From positions 1 through 22,926 of the forward strand of contig CAZDOD010000025.1 in NCBI GenBank assembly GCA_964506935.1: 22,926 nt of DNA, given 5' to 3'. Under the pieces are notes generated by a model that did no database searches, was not told where the DNA came from, and saw nothing but the letters and a program-made list of their open reading frames with translations. Origin of the DNA: CAZDOD01 sp964506935 (lineage in GTDB: Bacteria > Desulfobacterota > Zymogenia > Zymogenales > Zymogenaceae). Made by a program: the position numbers and the translations under genes. Below, piece by piece: positions 8,074-16,431 of this stretch; position 1 is the first letter of the stretch, and each line of letters begins with the position of its first letter.

Positions 8074-8817
8074 ATGAAACACGTTTTTATAGCGATGGTC
8101 TTGACGGCTGTCATATTGACCTTTGCCATTCCCAACGCCCATGCCTTTCAGGATCCCCGCTACTTTTTAAACAGGGGGGATTCGCTTTTAAAGTCGGGAG
8201 ATTACAGGGGTGCGGCCGAGAATTATGAAGCGGCCCTGAATATGTTAGCCCCATACGCCTCCAAGGAATATATATTCCTCGGCATGGTTTACATGCAGCT
8301 CGGATACTGCTATAAGCTTATGGACAACTTCAACACCGCTCTCCTAAACTATTATCAGGCCGTCGAGATGGGGAAAATGGGGATTCTCTCAGACAGGGGC
8401 GAGGCGTCGAGGATTCTCTTTGGGGCTTACAGCTCCATCCTCGATATCTATGATAACGAGTATCTCTTGGAGCCCATGCTCGAAATTACCGATGAGCTGA
8501 TAGCCTTTATCCTTGACTACAGAGAGGACCCTCTTACTGATGATGTCATATCCGGGGTGAATTTGAATAACTCTCTTGCCTACTGCTACGCACAGAAAGG
8601 GGAAAAACTGGAGGAGGCCCTCTCCCTCATCGAGGTGGCCCTCAAAGATGAGCCTAAAAATTACACGATGCTCGATACGAAGGGGTGGGTGTTTTTCAAG
8701 ATGGGGAGAAAAGATGAGGCGAAAGAGGTCTTGGAGAAGGCCCTTGAGCTCTGCAATGATTCGGGGGAGGATTGCTTCATGATCGAGCGGCATTTCTTGA
8801 AAGCGGCGGAGAAATAA
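8074..8817 (+). CDS. Exported TPR-repeat protein
   Basis: A 247-residue protein with a Sec signal peptide cleaved after AHA (residues 22-24), so it should be periplasmic and soluble. At least three TPR-like units follow, at about residues 26-58 (FLNRGDSLLKSGDY and following), 65-98, and a C-terminal pair near 165-245 that contains LNNSLAYCYAQKG and DTKGWVFFKMGRKDEA. The last pair resembles the C-terminal TPRs of the large lipoprotein two genes upstream, so the two may share a partner. The start has a strong AAGGAGA ribosome site (8063-8069). It is the last clear gene of a three-gene rightward operon; the two extra cysteines near the C-terminus could form a disulphide. Confidence 0.88.
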   Translation: MKHVFIAMVLTAVILTFAIPNAHAFQDPRYFLNRGDSLLKSGDYRGAAENYEAALNMLAPYASKEYIFLGMVYMQLGYCYKLMDNFNTALLNYYQAVEMGKMGILSDRGEASRILFGAYSSILDIYDNEYLLEPMLEITDELIAFILDYREDPLTDDVISGVNLNNSLAYCYAQKGEKLEEALSLIEVALKDEPKNYTMLDTKGWVFFKMGRKDEAKEVLEKALELCNDSGEDCFMIERHFLKAAEK

Positions 8818-8819
8818 CT

Positions 8820-8975
8820 TTGACTATCAATGGGAGATATCCGAAAGATGTTTTTCCCCGCTCTATCGATAGATACTTAATACTTCTCTTATCAATTCTT
8901 TTTTTTGCTTGTCCTTTAGGCTGTTTGACTATAACGGAAAAGATTGGCCGTTTAGATCAATTCCACAAGGCCTGA
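8820..8975 (+). CDS. Possible small membrane or lipoprotein peptide
   Basis: A 51-codon frame starts at TTG with GGAG at 8808-8811, 8 nt upstream, just after the TPR gene stop. It encodes a single hydrophobic segment (residues ~19-35, RYLILLLSILFFACPLGC) with a lipobox-like FFAC, then a short polar tail. It could be a small lipoprotein, the 5' remnant of a lost gene, or chance. Nothing else codes in the 8818-9121 gap, which otherwise holds an inverted repeat and a leftward terminator. Confidence 0.22.
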   Translation: MTINGRYPKDVFPRSIDRYLILLLSILFFACPLGCLTITEKIGRLDQFHKA

Positions 8976-8978
8976 GTA

Positions 8979-9031
8979 CCATCTCAACAATAGCGGAGTT
9001 GGCAAGGACTTCGAGAGGGCAGTTGAGATGG
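8979..9031. repeat. Long-armed inverted repeat after the TPR operon
   Basis: CCATCTCAAC (8979-8988) and GTTGAGATGG (9022-9031) are perfect 10-bp complements with a 33-nt loop. No T run follows on either strand, so it is not a standard terminator; an RNA stem protecting the 3' end of the operon or a binding site are alternatives. Confidence 0.6.
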
Positions 9032-9070
9032 GGATATGTGATAAATATCCGAGTCTTTTGATATGTAAAT

Positions 9071-9095
9071 AAAAAAGGGGGCATAAAAAGCCCCC
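9071..9095 (-). terminator. Rho-independent terminator of the secreted-module operon
   Basis: Reading leftward, GGGGGC (9095-9090) pairs with GCCCCC (9082-9077) around a 7-nt A/T loop and is followed at once by TTTTTTATTT. It lies about 27 nt beyond the stop of the lipoprotein gene at 9122. Confidence 0.8.
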
Positions 9096-9121
9096 CAAGG
9101 TTAGAGTCTTTTCTTATGATC

Positions 9122-9874
9122 CTACCATGAAGCGCTCCAGTTTCCGGCGCCCCAATTGGAATATACTGAGAGGTAAAAGGTCCCTCCTCCCATAAGGTCT
9201 ATTGCCGGAGATTTGCTGAGATCAAATTCACCCAATACAGTATATCCGTCCTCTCCAACTACCGTTACCCAAAAATTGCTTCCTGCTGGTATTGTGAAGT
9301 TAACCGTCATAGTATCAACTTGAGAGTAGATTGACCAATCACAGTAATCCCCAGGGCCTGTTAGAGAACCCCATGCCGAGTTACCCGATACATTGCAGTT
9401 CGAGCCGGGGGCGGGTGCTGAGGGATTGTACGATGCAGACCAATAGCCTGCTCCCATACGCGAATAAATCGTGAGGTAGAATATACCGCCGTTTATAAGT
9501 TGTATGATCTCCCCGTTGTCCAGGTCGAAATCCCCAAGGATCGTGTAACCGTCTTGACCAACCACCTTAACCCAGAAGTCCACAGAGCCGGCAGGATATG
9601 TAAAATCGACCTCCAATAGATCTAGATTTCCTGCATTGACCGTAAAGGTATAGGACTGACCCGGCCCGGCAAGATATCCACTCTCTGTGGTAGGGGCACC
9701 GGGCATCATAGGACCAGCAGGCGGCATTCCAGGGCCTGTAGGTGGCATCCCGGGGCCTATAGGTGGTTGTTCCTGGCCTCCGCCGAACATTTTTTGCAGG
9801 AAATCGCAGCCGGAAAGATTAAAAGCAAAGATCAAGAGTACTGACAAAATAATTAATGTTGTCTTCTTCTTCAT
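9122..9874 (-). CDS. Secreted lipoprotein with two copies of a PPC-like beta module
   Basis: A 250-residue lipoprotein: signal peptide ending LSGC (Cys23), a Gly/Pro/Met linker with three near copies of GPGMPP (residues 37-59), then two ~85-residue modules (64-149 and 166-250). Each module runs from a GPG-containing strand through FWVxVVGxDGYTxLGxFDL to a closing GAGxWSAS(Y/W). The first half, with SYTFTVNAG, resembles bacterial pre-peptidase C-terminal (PPC) beta-sandwich domains. Two cysteines (160, 178) bracket the start of module 2 and recur in the neighbouring paralogue. No catalytic residues are visible; a carbohydrate- or protein-binding or surface-structural role is possible but unproven. 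A GGGG ribosome site is 10 nt from the ATG, and the paralogue ends 32 nt upstream. Confidence 0.85.
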   Translation of the reverse strand: MKKKTTLIILSVLLIFAFNLSGCDFLQKMFGGGQEQPPIGPGMPPTGPGMPPAGPMMPGAPTTESGYLAGPGQSYTFTVNAGNLDLLEVDFTYPAGSVDFWVKVVGQDGYTILGDFDLDNGEIIQLINGGIFYLTIYSRMGAGYWSASYNPSAPAPGSNCNVSGNSAWGSLTGPGDYCDWSIYSQVDTMTVNFTIPAGSNFWVTVVGEDGYTVLGEFDLSKSPAIDLMGGGTFYLSVYSNWGAGNWSASW

Positions 9875-10485
9875 TGTTTTATTCCCCTTTTAAAAAAATC
9901 TGGCCACTACCAGCTGGCGTTCCATTTGCCTGCGCCGTAGTTGGAATAGATCGTGAGGTAGAACGTACCGCCACCGGAAAGAGTGATGATATTGCCGTTG
10001 TCGAGGTCGAAATTACCAAGAATAGTATACCCATCCTGGCCGACAACCTCCACCCAGAAATCCACCGATCCCTTCGGATATGTGAAGGGAACTGCCAGAT
10101 TGTTGCTGTATGCATAGATTGACCAGGTGCAGGCGTCAGCGGGACCGGTCAAGTAACCCCAGGCGCTGTTCGAACCTACGTTGCAGCCGGAGCCCGTGGG
10201 TGCAGGGCCAGTTCCGCCGGCCAGGTAGTAGTTGGCAGACCAGTACCCGGCACCATAGTTTGAGTAGATGGTCAAATAAAATATTCCACCTCCGGAGAGA
10301 TTTATGATCTCGCCGTTATCGAGGTCAAAATTACCAAGAATGGTATACCCATCCTGGCCAACGACCTTTACCCAAAAATCCACCGAACCCATAGGATAAG
10401 TAAAGGTAACATCCACGGATTTGACATTTCCGGCATTAACAGTGAAGGTGTAGGATGCGCCGGGCCCGCTGAGATATCCACTCTC
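9125..10485 (-). repeat. Four copies of an ~255-bp coding module in two adjacent genes
   Basis: The copies lie at 10228-10485 and 9910-10167 (first gene) and 9428-9685 and 9125-9379 (second gene). First copies begin ESGYL-GPG, second copies SAW-G-LTGP with paired cysteines. The two copies inside the first gene are more alike in their centre (GQDGYTILGNFDLDNG in both) than the two second copies are to each other, which suggests local gene conversion. Confidence 0.85.
9698..9766 (-). repeat. Tandem Pro/Gly/Met linker repeat
   Basis: Three near copies of a unit encoding PP-GPGM link the lipidated cysteine to the first module. It is a low-complexity spacer that probably holds the modules away from the membrane, and a likely place for length variation between strains. 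Confidence 0.7.
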
Positions 10486-10569
10486 AGTAGCGGCGGATGC
10501 ATCATGTACACCCCATATAAGAACAGGTAGTGCAAGTAGAGCAATCAAAAAGAGCTTTTTAAAATTCAT
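9907..10569 (-). CDS. Secreted protein with two copies of the same PPC-like module
   Basis: A 220-residue paralogue of the lipoprotein encoded just downstream. It has a cleavable Sec signal (AxA site at DASA, residues 23-26) and no lipobox, so it should be released or periplasmic. Module 1 covers residues 29-114 and module 2 residues 135-220; both contain GQDGYTILGNFDLDNG and end in GAGxW. Cys129 and Cys147 match the cysteine pair of the lipoprotein. With almost nothing outside the modules, the domain itself must be the function. A strong AAGGAGG site is 7 nt before the ATG, a sigma70 promoter lies about 60 nt upstream, and both genes share the terminator at 9071-9095. This is consistent with substantial expression. 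Function unknown. Confidence 0.87.
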   Translation of the reverse strand: MNFKKLFLIALLALPVLIWGVHDASAATESGYLSGPGASYTFTVNAGNVKSVDVTFTYPMGSVDFWVKVVGQDGYTILGNFDLDNGEIINLSGGGIFYLTIYSNYGAGYWSANYYLAGGTGPAPTGSGCNVGSNSAWGYLTGPADACTWSIYAYSNNLAVPFTYPKGSVDFWVEVVGQDGYTILGNFDLDNGNIITLSGGGTFYLTIYSNYGAGKWNASW

Positions 10570-10598
10570 ATAGTTCCTCCTTAATTTTCAATTTCACC

Positions 10599-10614
10599 AT
10601 GCCACGATAGGCAT
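10599..10614 (-). other. Small leader hairpin before the secreted-protein operon
   Basis: ATGCC (10599-10603) pairs with GGCAT (10610-10614) around a 6-nt loop, between the promoter and the ribosome site. It may stabilise the mRNA 5' end. I do not see a recognisable riboswitch core such as c-di-GMP-I. Confidence 0.4.
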
Positions 10615-10630
10615 TTTTGACTTTTTTAAA

Positions 10631-10659
10631 ATAGTACTATCTGATATCTCTTTTGTAAA
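10631..10659 (-). promoter_or_regulatory. Sigma70 promoter of the secreted-module operon
   Basis: On the complement, TTTACA (10659-10654) and TACTAT (10636-10631) are separated by 17 nt, 5 of 6 and 4 of 6 to consensus. The predicted leader is about 55 nt. Confidence 0.6.
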
Positions 10660-10795
10660 GCTTTTTTATCAAATAAAATGGAAAAGGGAATACTGATTGT
10701 CTGTTAATCTACATATTGTATGTTGGGTTTTTATTTTTTTTATCAAGATAACCAATGTGCTATCGTAATAGAATTTCCTGATAAATAGAAAAGAG

Positions 10796-10847
10796 GAAAG
10801 TTATATATCTCGAAATAAGTTCATAGAAAACGAGAGAGCGAACTTTC
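10796..10847 (-). terminator. Possible terminator of tatA
   Basis: Reading leftward just past the tatA stop, GAAAGTT (10847-10841) pairs with AACTTTC (10802-10796), and TCTCG (10835-10831) with CGAGA (10812-10808), across a symmetric 5-nt internal loop. A pyrimidine-rich tract with CTCTTTTC follows. The loop is large and the stem AT-rich, so termination is uncertain. Confidence 0.4.
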
Positions 10848-10850
10848 TTT

Positions 10851-11051
10851 TTATTTTTTATCGTTTATCTCTTTTTGTTTGGGTTCATCTTCTGTCTGAT
10901 CGTCTTCAGTCAAGTCAGAGATACCCTTCTTGAAATTCTTTATCCCCTTGCCCAAAGCGGATCCCATCTCCGGAAGCTTGCCGGCCCCGAAGATTACCAA
11001 GGCTATCACGAGAATTATGATAAGCTCAGTAGTGCCTAAACCGCCTAACAT
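10851..11051 (-). CDS. tatA: Sec-independent (Tat) translocase subunit TatA
   Basis: This 66-residue protein has the full TatA/E layout: a short periplasmic N-terminus, one membrane helix (residues ~8-21), the invariant FG hinge (21-22) followed by KLPE, an amphipathic helix (25-43, [14 protein letters not shown]) and a charged, disordered acidic/lysine tail. TatA oligomers form the passage for folded twin-arginine substrates together with TatC. No tatC or tatB is adjacent, so TatA is encoded apart from its partners, as is frequent in this phylum. AGGAGG lies 7 nt before the ATG. It has its own promoter and probably its own terminator. Confidence 0.95.
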   Translation of the reverse strand: MLGGLGTTELIIILVIALVIFGAGKLPEMGSALGKGIKNFKKGISDLTEDDQTEDEPKQKEINDKK

Positions 11052-11092
11052 TATTTTCCTCCTATTGATATCATGACTAAGAAGACCGCGTA

Positions 11093-11122
11093 ATTATATC
11101 ATAAAAAACTAAAAAACAACAA
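11093..11122 (-). promoter_or_regulatory. Probable promoter of tatA
   Basis: On the complement, TTGTTG (11122-11117) and a perfect TATAAT (11098-11093) are 18 nt apart, with a T-rich spacer. The -35 is weak. The predicted leader is about 35-40 nt. Confidence 0.5.
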
Positions 11123-11201
11123 TTTTTAAAGGAGTCTAAAAAACACGCACAAAAGAAATCCCCAACGTAACTTCTCCCCTCACCAAGTGTCATTTAAAAT
11201 C

Positions 11202-11618
11202 TCACCCCTTCGACCCCAAAAGGGCAATAAGCTTATCAGACACCCTCACTATCTTCCCGTCTCTGTCCATTGCGGCATGAACCGTATAGCCTTTTGCGTG
11301 AATCTCGCCGCTTTCGGCACCTATGATCTCGTAATCGAGCTTGAGGCTCGCCTTTTTGATGTAGTCGAACTTCGTCCTTATCTCGATGAGCTCATCGTAC
11401 CTTGCCGGCGTGATGTATTTGACATAAGATTCCGTCACGGGATAGATGATGCCCCCTTCCTCCACCTCCGCATACACCAAGCCCAGCTCCCTCAAAAGTT
11501 CACTCCTCCCGATCTCGAACCATCTCAAATAGTGGGCGTAGTAGGCGAAGCCCATTTTGTCGACATCGGCGTATCTGACCCTGACCTTAAATGAATTGAT
11601 ATGGTTATTTGTGCTCAA
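11202..11618 (-). CDS. Hotdog-fold acyl-CoA thioesterase (YbgC/4HBT type)
   Basis: The 138-residue protein fits the single-hotdog 4-hydroxybenzoyl-CoA thioesterase / YbgC family. The catalytic loop and helix are clear: RYADVDKMGFAYYAHYLRWFE at residues 15-35 in outline, with Asp20 as the expected nucleophile or base. It would hydrolyse a small or medium acyl-CoA. The start is TTG, overlapping the TGA of the upstream ApgM-like gene by 4 nt (11615-11618); no better start precedes the conserved region, so the overlap itself supports it. It is the last gene of the alaC-hom-thrC-apgM unit. A metabolic link to threonine synthesis is not obvious; it may simply ride on the transcript. Confidence 0.88.
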   Translation of the reverse strand: MSTNNHINSFKVRVRYADVDKMGFAYYAHYLRWFEIGRSELLRELGLVYAEVEEGGIIYPVTESYVKYITPARYDELIEIRTKFDYIKKASLKLDYEIIGAESGEIHAKGYTVHAAMDRDGKIVRVSDKLIALLGSKG

Positions 11619-12832
11619 AATCCGCCCTTGAGGAACCTCTCCATGAACGTGTGCCCCTCACCGACAAAGAGGCCGGTTTTTTTGGCCGACGCCTCACAAA
11701 AATCTCTCGCACCGTTTCCTTCTCGACCGAGGCCGAAGATCGAAAACGGGACGGGATCTGATGTGTGGGTCCTGATATTTAGCGGCGTGGGGTGATCTGT
11801 GAGGACGAGGACCTTAGATTTTCTATATTTTTTCATCCCCTCAAAAATCGGCCCGACGACCTCTTTATCGAATCTTTCGATCCCCTCAATCTTATATTCG
11901 ACGACCCCAGAGTGTCCGGCCTCATCCGGCCCCTCGATGTGGAGGTAGACGAAATCGGCCCCGCCATCAAGGGCATCGAGGGCGGCCTTCACCTTTCCGG
12001 CGTAATTTGTGTCTATCCAGCCCGTCGCCCCATCGACCTCGATGACGTCGAGCCCAGTTAAGACCCCGAGGCCCTTTATCAGGTCGACGGCGCTGATGAC
12101 GGCACCACCGATCCCGAAACGATCGGAAAAGGATGGAAGGGCCGGCCTTTTGCCCTGGCCCCACAGCCATATCGAGTTGGCGGGAGATTCCCCAAGCCTT
12201 TTTCTGTTTTTGTTTATTGGGTGATCGAAAAGGAGTTCCCACGACCTCTTTATCAGAGATAGGATATAGCCAGAACCTTCGCCGTGTGGAAGAAAGAGCC
12301 CGATCTCTTTTCCCATTATGTCGTGGGGCGGTGTGGTGACGATCCCCTCTTTTCCCCCCTCCCAGACGAAGAGATGGCGGTAGTCCTTTCCCGGATAGAT
12401 CCGAAATTCACCGCGGACGAGTTCCCTTTTGAGGAAATCTATCAAACGATGGGACTCTGAAGAGGGGATGTGCCCCGAAGAGTAGTCGACCATCCTCCTT
12501 TTGCCCCCCGTACCGTCGCTTATTGTAACGAGGTTCATCCTGAAGGCGATATCTGAATCACCCAGATCTACACCCATACTTGCGGCCTCGATCGGGGCGC
12601 GGCCCGTGTAGTAGACCTTCGGGTCATAGCCCAGAATCGACAGGTTGGCGATGTCCGAGCCCGGGTCTTTGCCCTCCGGGACGGTACTTATCATCCCGGA
12701 TGTGCCGTGTCTCGCAATAAAATCCATATTTGGAGTATCGGCGAATTCGAGGGGGGTCTTACCTCCGAGCTCGTCTATCGGCTCGTCGGCCATCCCGTCG
12801 CCCAAGAGGACTATGTATTTTGTGCCTTCCAT
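11615..12832 (-). CDS. apgM: ApgM-type phosphoglycerate mutase / proposed homoserine kinase
   Basis: A 405-residue member of the alkaline-phosphatase superfamily with the archaeal-type cofactor-independent phosphoglycerate mutase pattern: metal-binding LLGDGMAD (9-16), the active-site serine region GSDIANLSILGYDP (58-71, Ser59), and the C-terminal metal ligands in DHPTP and DPVPF. Full length for the family. It lies 4 nt after thrC, in an operon with hom, and no thrB is present. Members in this setting have been proposed, on genome context, to phosphorylate homoserine (the TIGR02535 'proposed homoserine kinase' idea), which would complete aspartate semialdehyde to threonine. Sequence alone does not separate the mutase and kinase roles; I favour the kinase role from context. 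Confidence 0.88.
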   Translation of the reverse strand: MEGTKYIVLLGDGMADEPIDELGGKTPLEFADTPNMDFIARHGTSGMISTVPEGKDPGSDIANLSILGYDPKVYYTGRAPIEAASMGVDLGDSDIAFRMNLVTISDGTGGKRRMVDYSSGHIPSSESHRLIDFLKRELVRGEFRIYPGKDYRHLFVWEGGKEGIVTTPPHDIMGKEIGLFLPHGEGSGYILSLIKRSWELLFDHPINKNRKRLGESPANSIWLWGQGKRPALPSFSDRFGIGGAVISAVDLIKGLGVLTGLDVIEVDGATGWIDTNYAGKVKAALDALDGGADFVYLHIEGPDEAGHSGVVEYKIEGIERFDKEVVGPIFEGMKKYRKSKVLVLTDHPTPLNIRTHTSDPVPFSIFGLGREGNGARDFCEASAKKTGLFVGEGHTFMERFLKGGF

Positions 12833-12836
12833 TTTT

Positions 12837-13901
12837 TCAAAAACCGATTATCTCTAAGACCCTGTCCATAACGGGCGGCACGGTGACGATATTCGGGGAG
12901 ACCGAGATAGCCGTATCCGGGTCTTTTAGGCCGTGGCCCGTAAGGGTGCAGACGATTTTTTCGCCCTTCTTGAAGTATCCCTTTTTGGAGAGCTTCAAAA
13001 CACCGGCAACCGACGCGGCGGATGCGGGCTCGCAGAATATCCCTTCGGATTCGGAAACGAGTCTGTAGGAATTCAATATCTCTTCGTCCGACACGATGTC
13101 GATGAGCCCCTTTGATTCGTCCCTCGCCTTTTCGGCCCGCCTCCATGACGCGGGGTTCCCGATCCTGATCGCCGTGGCTATCGTCTCGGGGTTCTCAATT
13201 ATCCTCCCCCTGACTATCGGTGCGGCACCCTCTGCCTGAAAGCCGAGCATCTTCGGGAGCTTCGATGATATCGCATCTCGGTGGTATTCAGTGTATCCCA
13301 ACCAGTAGGAGGTGATATTTCCGGCGTTTCCCACAGGCAAAGCGTGATAATCGGGGGCGTCACCGAGTTCGTCCACGATCTCAAACGCCGCCGTTTTCTG
13401 GCCCTCTATCCTGTCTTCGTTGAGCGAGTTGACAAGGGTGATGGGGTAATTCTCGCTTATCTCACGGACTAATTTTAGTGCCTCATCGAAGTTTCCCTTG
13501 ACCTGTATTACGTTTGCGCCGTGCATTACGGCCTGTGTGAGCTTTCCTAGGGCGATCTTCCCCTCGGGGATCAGCACATATGCGCTGATTCCCGCCTTTG
13601 CCGCATAGGCCGCGGCTGATGCCGATGTGTTTCCGGTCGATGCGCAGATCACTGCCTTCGCCCCATCACCAACGGCCCTCGTTACCGCGACCGTCATGCC
13701 GCGATCCTTGAACGAGCAAGTCGGATTCAGCCCCTCATATTTGAGGTAGAGATCGGTACCAGGGGCGATCCTGTCGCTTAGCCTTTCGGCTCTGATAAGG
13801 GGGGTGTTTCCCTCGAGGAGTGTGATAGTCTTGTCTCCCTTTTTTACCGGGAGCCTCTCCCTGTATCGATCTATTACTCCAAGATGCATAGCCATCGTCA
13901 T
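12837..13901 (-). CDS. thrC: Threonine synthase
   Basis: A 354-residue PLP enzyme that converts O-phosphohomoserine to threonine. The PLP lysine is in TCSFKDRG (Lys65), the phosphate-binding loop follows ([11 protein letters not shown]), and the C-terminal LTGHGLKDP matches the short bacterial ThrC form. The ATG overlaps the hom stop as ATGA. A second in-frame ATG at 13895 has a better-placed GGGGG (9 nt instead of 3) and may be the true start, which would shorten the protein by two residues. Its substrate must be supplied by a homoserine kinase, and the ApgM-like gene 4 nt downstream is the only candidate in the operon. Confidence 0.95.
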   Translation of the reverse strand: MTMAMHLGVIDRYRERLPVKKGDKTITLLEGNTPLIRAERLSDRIAPGTDLYLKYEGLNPTCSFKDRGMTVAVTRAVGDGAKAVICASTGNTSASAAAYAAKAGISAYVLIPEGKIALGKLTQAVMHGANVIQVKGNFDEALKLVREISENYPITLVNSLNEDRIEGQKTAAFEIVDELGDAPDYHALPVGNAGNITSYWLGYTEYHRDAISSKLPKMLGFQAEGAAPIVRGRIIENPETIATAIRIGNPASWRRAEKARDESKGLIDIVSDEEILNSYRLVSESEGIFCEPASAASVAGVLKLSKKGYFKKGEKIVCTLTGHGLKDPDTAISVSPNIVTVPPVMDRVLEIIGF

Positions 13902-15238
13902 TGACCCCCTTTTAAGGCCGTGTCTTCGATCCTGTATAGGATAGACGGCTTGTTTATTACGTCGAGGAGATCGATTTCGGAAAGGGCGCTTCTCACATCC
14001 CTCTCTCTCGCCTCGTGTGTAATCATCACAATCGGTACATCCTCGTCGCCCTTCGCCCTTCCTTTCTGGATGACCGAGGCTATGCTGATGTTATTTTTCC
14101 CCAAAATCCCCGAAATATTTGAGAGGACACCGGGTTTGTCGAGTGCCGAGAACCTCATGTAATAGTTTGTAATCACGTCGTCCATGGGCTTCGGCTTAAT
14201 TTTTACTATCGCATCGTGTCCGAACGACAGGGGAGGTACCCTCTCCCTTATCCCCGAAAAGATGTTTCGGGCAAGTTCTATTACGTCCGAGACCACCGCC
14301 GTTCCCGTCGGCATCATCCCGGCGCCCTGACCGTAGAGGAGGATCGAGCCGACCGCGTCGCCCCTGATGTAGAAAGCGTTCATGTTAAAGTTCACATTGG
14401 ACAGGAGGTAGCGAAATGGTATCATCGTCGGGTGGACACGCGCCTCTATCCCGTCTTTTGTTTTTACCAAGAGGGACAGAAGCTTTATCTTGTATCCCAT
14501 CTCCTTTGCGAAACGGATATCGAGTGCATCCACCCTTGATATCCCCTCAACGTATATATCGGCCATATCCACCTTGACGCCGTAGGTCAAGGGGATCACT
14601 ATTGCGAGTTTGTGTGCGGAATCCAGTCCCTCGATGTCGAGTGTCGGGTCGGCCTCGGCGTAGCCGAGGGCTTTTGCATCTTTGAGGGCGTCGTTAAAAC
14701 TCATCTCGTCATCAGTCATGCGGGTGAGGATGTAGTTTGACGTTCCGTTAGTGATACCGAAGATGAATTCGACATTGTCTCCAACCAACCCCTCCTTAAG
14801 TGTCCTGATGATCGGGATTCCGCCCCCGACGGCGGCCTCGAAATTTATATCGACGCCCCTCTCGAAGGCGGCGGAAAAAAGCTCCTCTCCCGCCTCGGCA
14901 AGGAGCGCCTTATTTGCGGTGACAACGTGCTTTCCCCTGTCCATTGCCGACAGGATCACATCCTTGGCATCGCCGATACCGCCAACGGTCTCGACGACTA
15001 TCGATATATCTGGGTCACCGATGATATCACGATAGTCACGGGTGAAAAGCCCCTTTTCGACCTTTATCCCGCGGTCTCTTTGGGTGTCGACGTCCGCAAT
15101 CCTCTTGATGGTTATCTCTCCTCCTAGTCGCTTGTTTATCAGGTCTCTATTTTCGATTAAGATCTTGACCACGCCGCTCCCGACCGTTCCGAAACCAACG
15201 ATACCGACGTTTACCGATTTCACACCATCTTTAGACAT
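13898..15238 (-). CDS. hom: Homoserine dehydrogenase with C-terminal ACT domain
   Basis: A 446-residue enzyme that reduces aspartate semialdehyde to homoserine with NAD(P)H. Domains in order: nucleotide-binding GFGTVGSG (15-22), catalytic domain with TANKALLA (107-114) and the signature [19 protein letters not shown] (192-210, catalytic Lys210), then an ACT domain at about 357-435 ([16 protein letters not shown]) that normally gives threonine feedback inhibition. Length is that of the monofunctional ACT-containing form, with no aspartokinase fused. The neighbours are alaC, 14 nt upstream, and thrC, overlapping by 4 nt, so the three are probably co-translated. Confidence 0.96.
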   Translation of the reverse strand: MSKDGVKSVNVGIVGFGTVGSGVVKILIENRDLINKRLGGEITIKRIADVDTQRDRGIKVEKGLFTRDYRDIIGDPDISIVVETVGGIGDAKDVILSAMDRGKHVVTANKALLAEAGEELFSAAFERGVDINFEAAVGGGIPIIRTLKEGLVGDNVEFIFGITNGTSNYILTRMTDDEMSFNDALKDAKALGYAEADPTLDIEGLDSAHKLAIVIPLTYGVKVDMADIYVEGISRVDALDIRFAKEMGYKIKLLSLLVKTKDGIEARVHPTMIPFRYLLSNVNFNMNAFYIRGDAVGSILLYGQGAGMMPTGTAVVSDVIELARNIFSGIRERVPPLSFGHDAIVKIKPKPMDDVITNYYMRFSALDKPGVLSNISGILGKNNISIASVIQKGRAKGDEDVPIVMITHEARERDVRSALSEIDLLDVINKPSILYRIEDTALKGGQ

Positions 15239-15252
15239 AGTATAATTCCTGC

Positions 15253-16419
15253 CTATAGAATTTTTCTGATCCCCTTTACCGCCTGATTTATCCTCTGTGT
15301 ATTTTCGACGAGGGCGAACCTAACGAATCCGTCGCCGTGTGCCCCGAACCCTATCCCCGGTGACACCGCAACCTTCGCCTCCCTGAGAAGGAACTTCGAG
15401 AACTCCAAAGACCCCATATCTTGATATTTTTCCGGTATCTTCGCCCAGACGAACATCGTCGCCTTCGGTTTTTCAATCTCCCAGCCCACCTTGGCGAGGC
15501 CGTCGATGAGTGCGTCCCTCCGTTTCTTGTAATTTTTCGATATCTCATCGACGCACAACTGATCATCGGAGAGGGCGATGATCGAGGCTATTTGGATCGG
15601 TTGAAAAACCCCGTAGTCGAGGTAGCTCTTCATCCGAGCGAGTGCTGCTATGAGCGTTTTATTCCCCGCCGCGAAGCCGACCCTCCAGCCGGGCATGTTG
15701 TAACTCTTGCTCATGGATGTGAACTCGATCCCCACGTCTTTTGCGCCTTCGACCTCAAGGAAGCTTGGTGCCTTATAGCCGTCGAATACGATATCTGAAT
15801 ATGCGAAGTCGTGGACTATTATTGTGTCATTCTCTTTTGCGAACTTCACGATTTCCTCGAAAAACTCCCTATCGACGACCTTGGTGGTTGGGTTGTGGGG
15901 AAACGAGATGATCATCATAACGGGCTTGGGCCATATCAGCTTCATGGCTGTTAATAGATCCGTGAAAAAATCCCTGTCGGGGGCAAGCGGTATGCTCCTT
16001 ATATCGCCGCCCGCAATGATCACGGAGTAGGTGTGGATAGGATATGTCGGATTCGGGACCAATACGGAGCTCCCCGGCTCTACCACCGAAAGGATGAAGT
16101 GTGAAAGGCCCTCTTTTATCCCGATCGTGACGATCACTTCGTCGTCGATATCGAGCTCGACGCCGTAACGAGTCCTGTACCGATCCGCCACCGCCGATCT
16201 CAACTTGTAAATCCCCCTCGATGAGCTGTATCGGTGGTTTTTTGGATTGGCCGCGGCTTCTGTGAGCTTTTCGACTATATGGGGCGGAGTTCCCTTGTCG
16301 GGATTCCCCATGCCGAGGTCGATGATATCCTCCCCGCTTCGTCTCGCCTCGATCTTTAGTGCGTCAACCTCACTGAAGACGTATGGCGGAAGCCTCTTTA
16401 TGCGATGAAATTCTTTCAT
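15253..16419 (-). CDS. alaC: AlaC-type class I aminotransferase
   Basis: A PLP-dependent fold-type I aminotransferase of the AlaC (YfdZ) / LL-diaminopimelate-aminotransferase-like group, probably making alanine or transaminating aspartate. Visible are LGMGNPD, the PHNPT asparagine, the HDFAYSD aspartate that binds the pyridine nitrogen, the PLP lysine in [12 protein letters not shown], and a C-terminal FVRFAL arginine. I start at ATG 16419 (388 residues, [15 protein letters not shown]). An in-frame ATG at 16431 immediately abuts the -10 box, so it would lie upstream of the transcript start. With the chosen start the mRNA is almost leaderless. This is the first gene of the alaC-hom-thrC-apgM-thioesterase operon. 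Confidence 0.9.
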   Translation of the reverse strand: MKEFHRIKRLPPYVFSEVDALKIEARRSGEDIIDLGMGNPDKGTPPHIVEKLTEAAANPKNHRYSSSRGIYKLRSAVADRYRTRYGVELDIDDEVIVTIGIKEGLSHFILSVVEPGSSVLVPNPTYPIHTYSVIIAGGDIRSIPLAPDRDFFTDLLTAMKLIWPKPVMMIISFPHNPTTKVVDREFFEEIVKFAKENDTIIVHDFAYSDIVFDGYKAPSFLEVEGAKDVGIEFTSMSKSYNMPGWRVGFAAGNKTLIAALARMKSYLDYGVFQPIQIASIIALSDDQLCVDEISKNYKKRRDALIDGLAKVGWEIEKPKATMFVWAKIPEKYQDMGSLEFSKFLLREAKVAVSPGIGFGAHGDGFVRFALVENTQRINQAVKGIRKIL

Positions 16420-16431
16420 AAAATACCGCAT

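Noticed and set aside
10570..10850. A c-di-GMP or other riboswitch upstream of the secreted-module operon
   Set aside because: Only a 5-bp hairpin is present in the ~55-nt leader; the conserved core of GEMM-type or other known riboswitches is not visible.
11187..11594. A 135-codon open frame opposite the thioesterase gene
   Set aside because: It is the antisense of a clear hotdog thioesterase with an active-site motif; the open frame is explained by codon bias.
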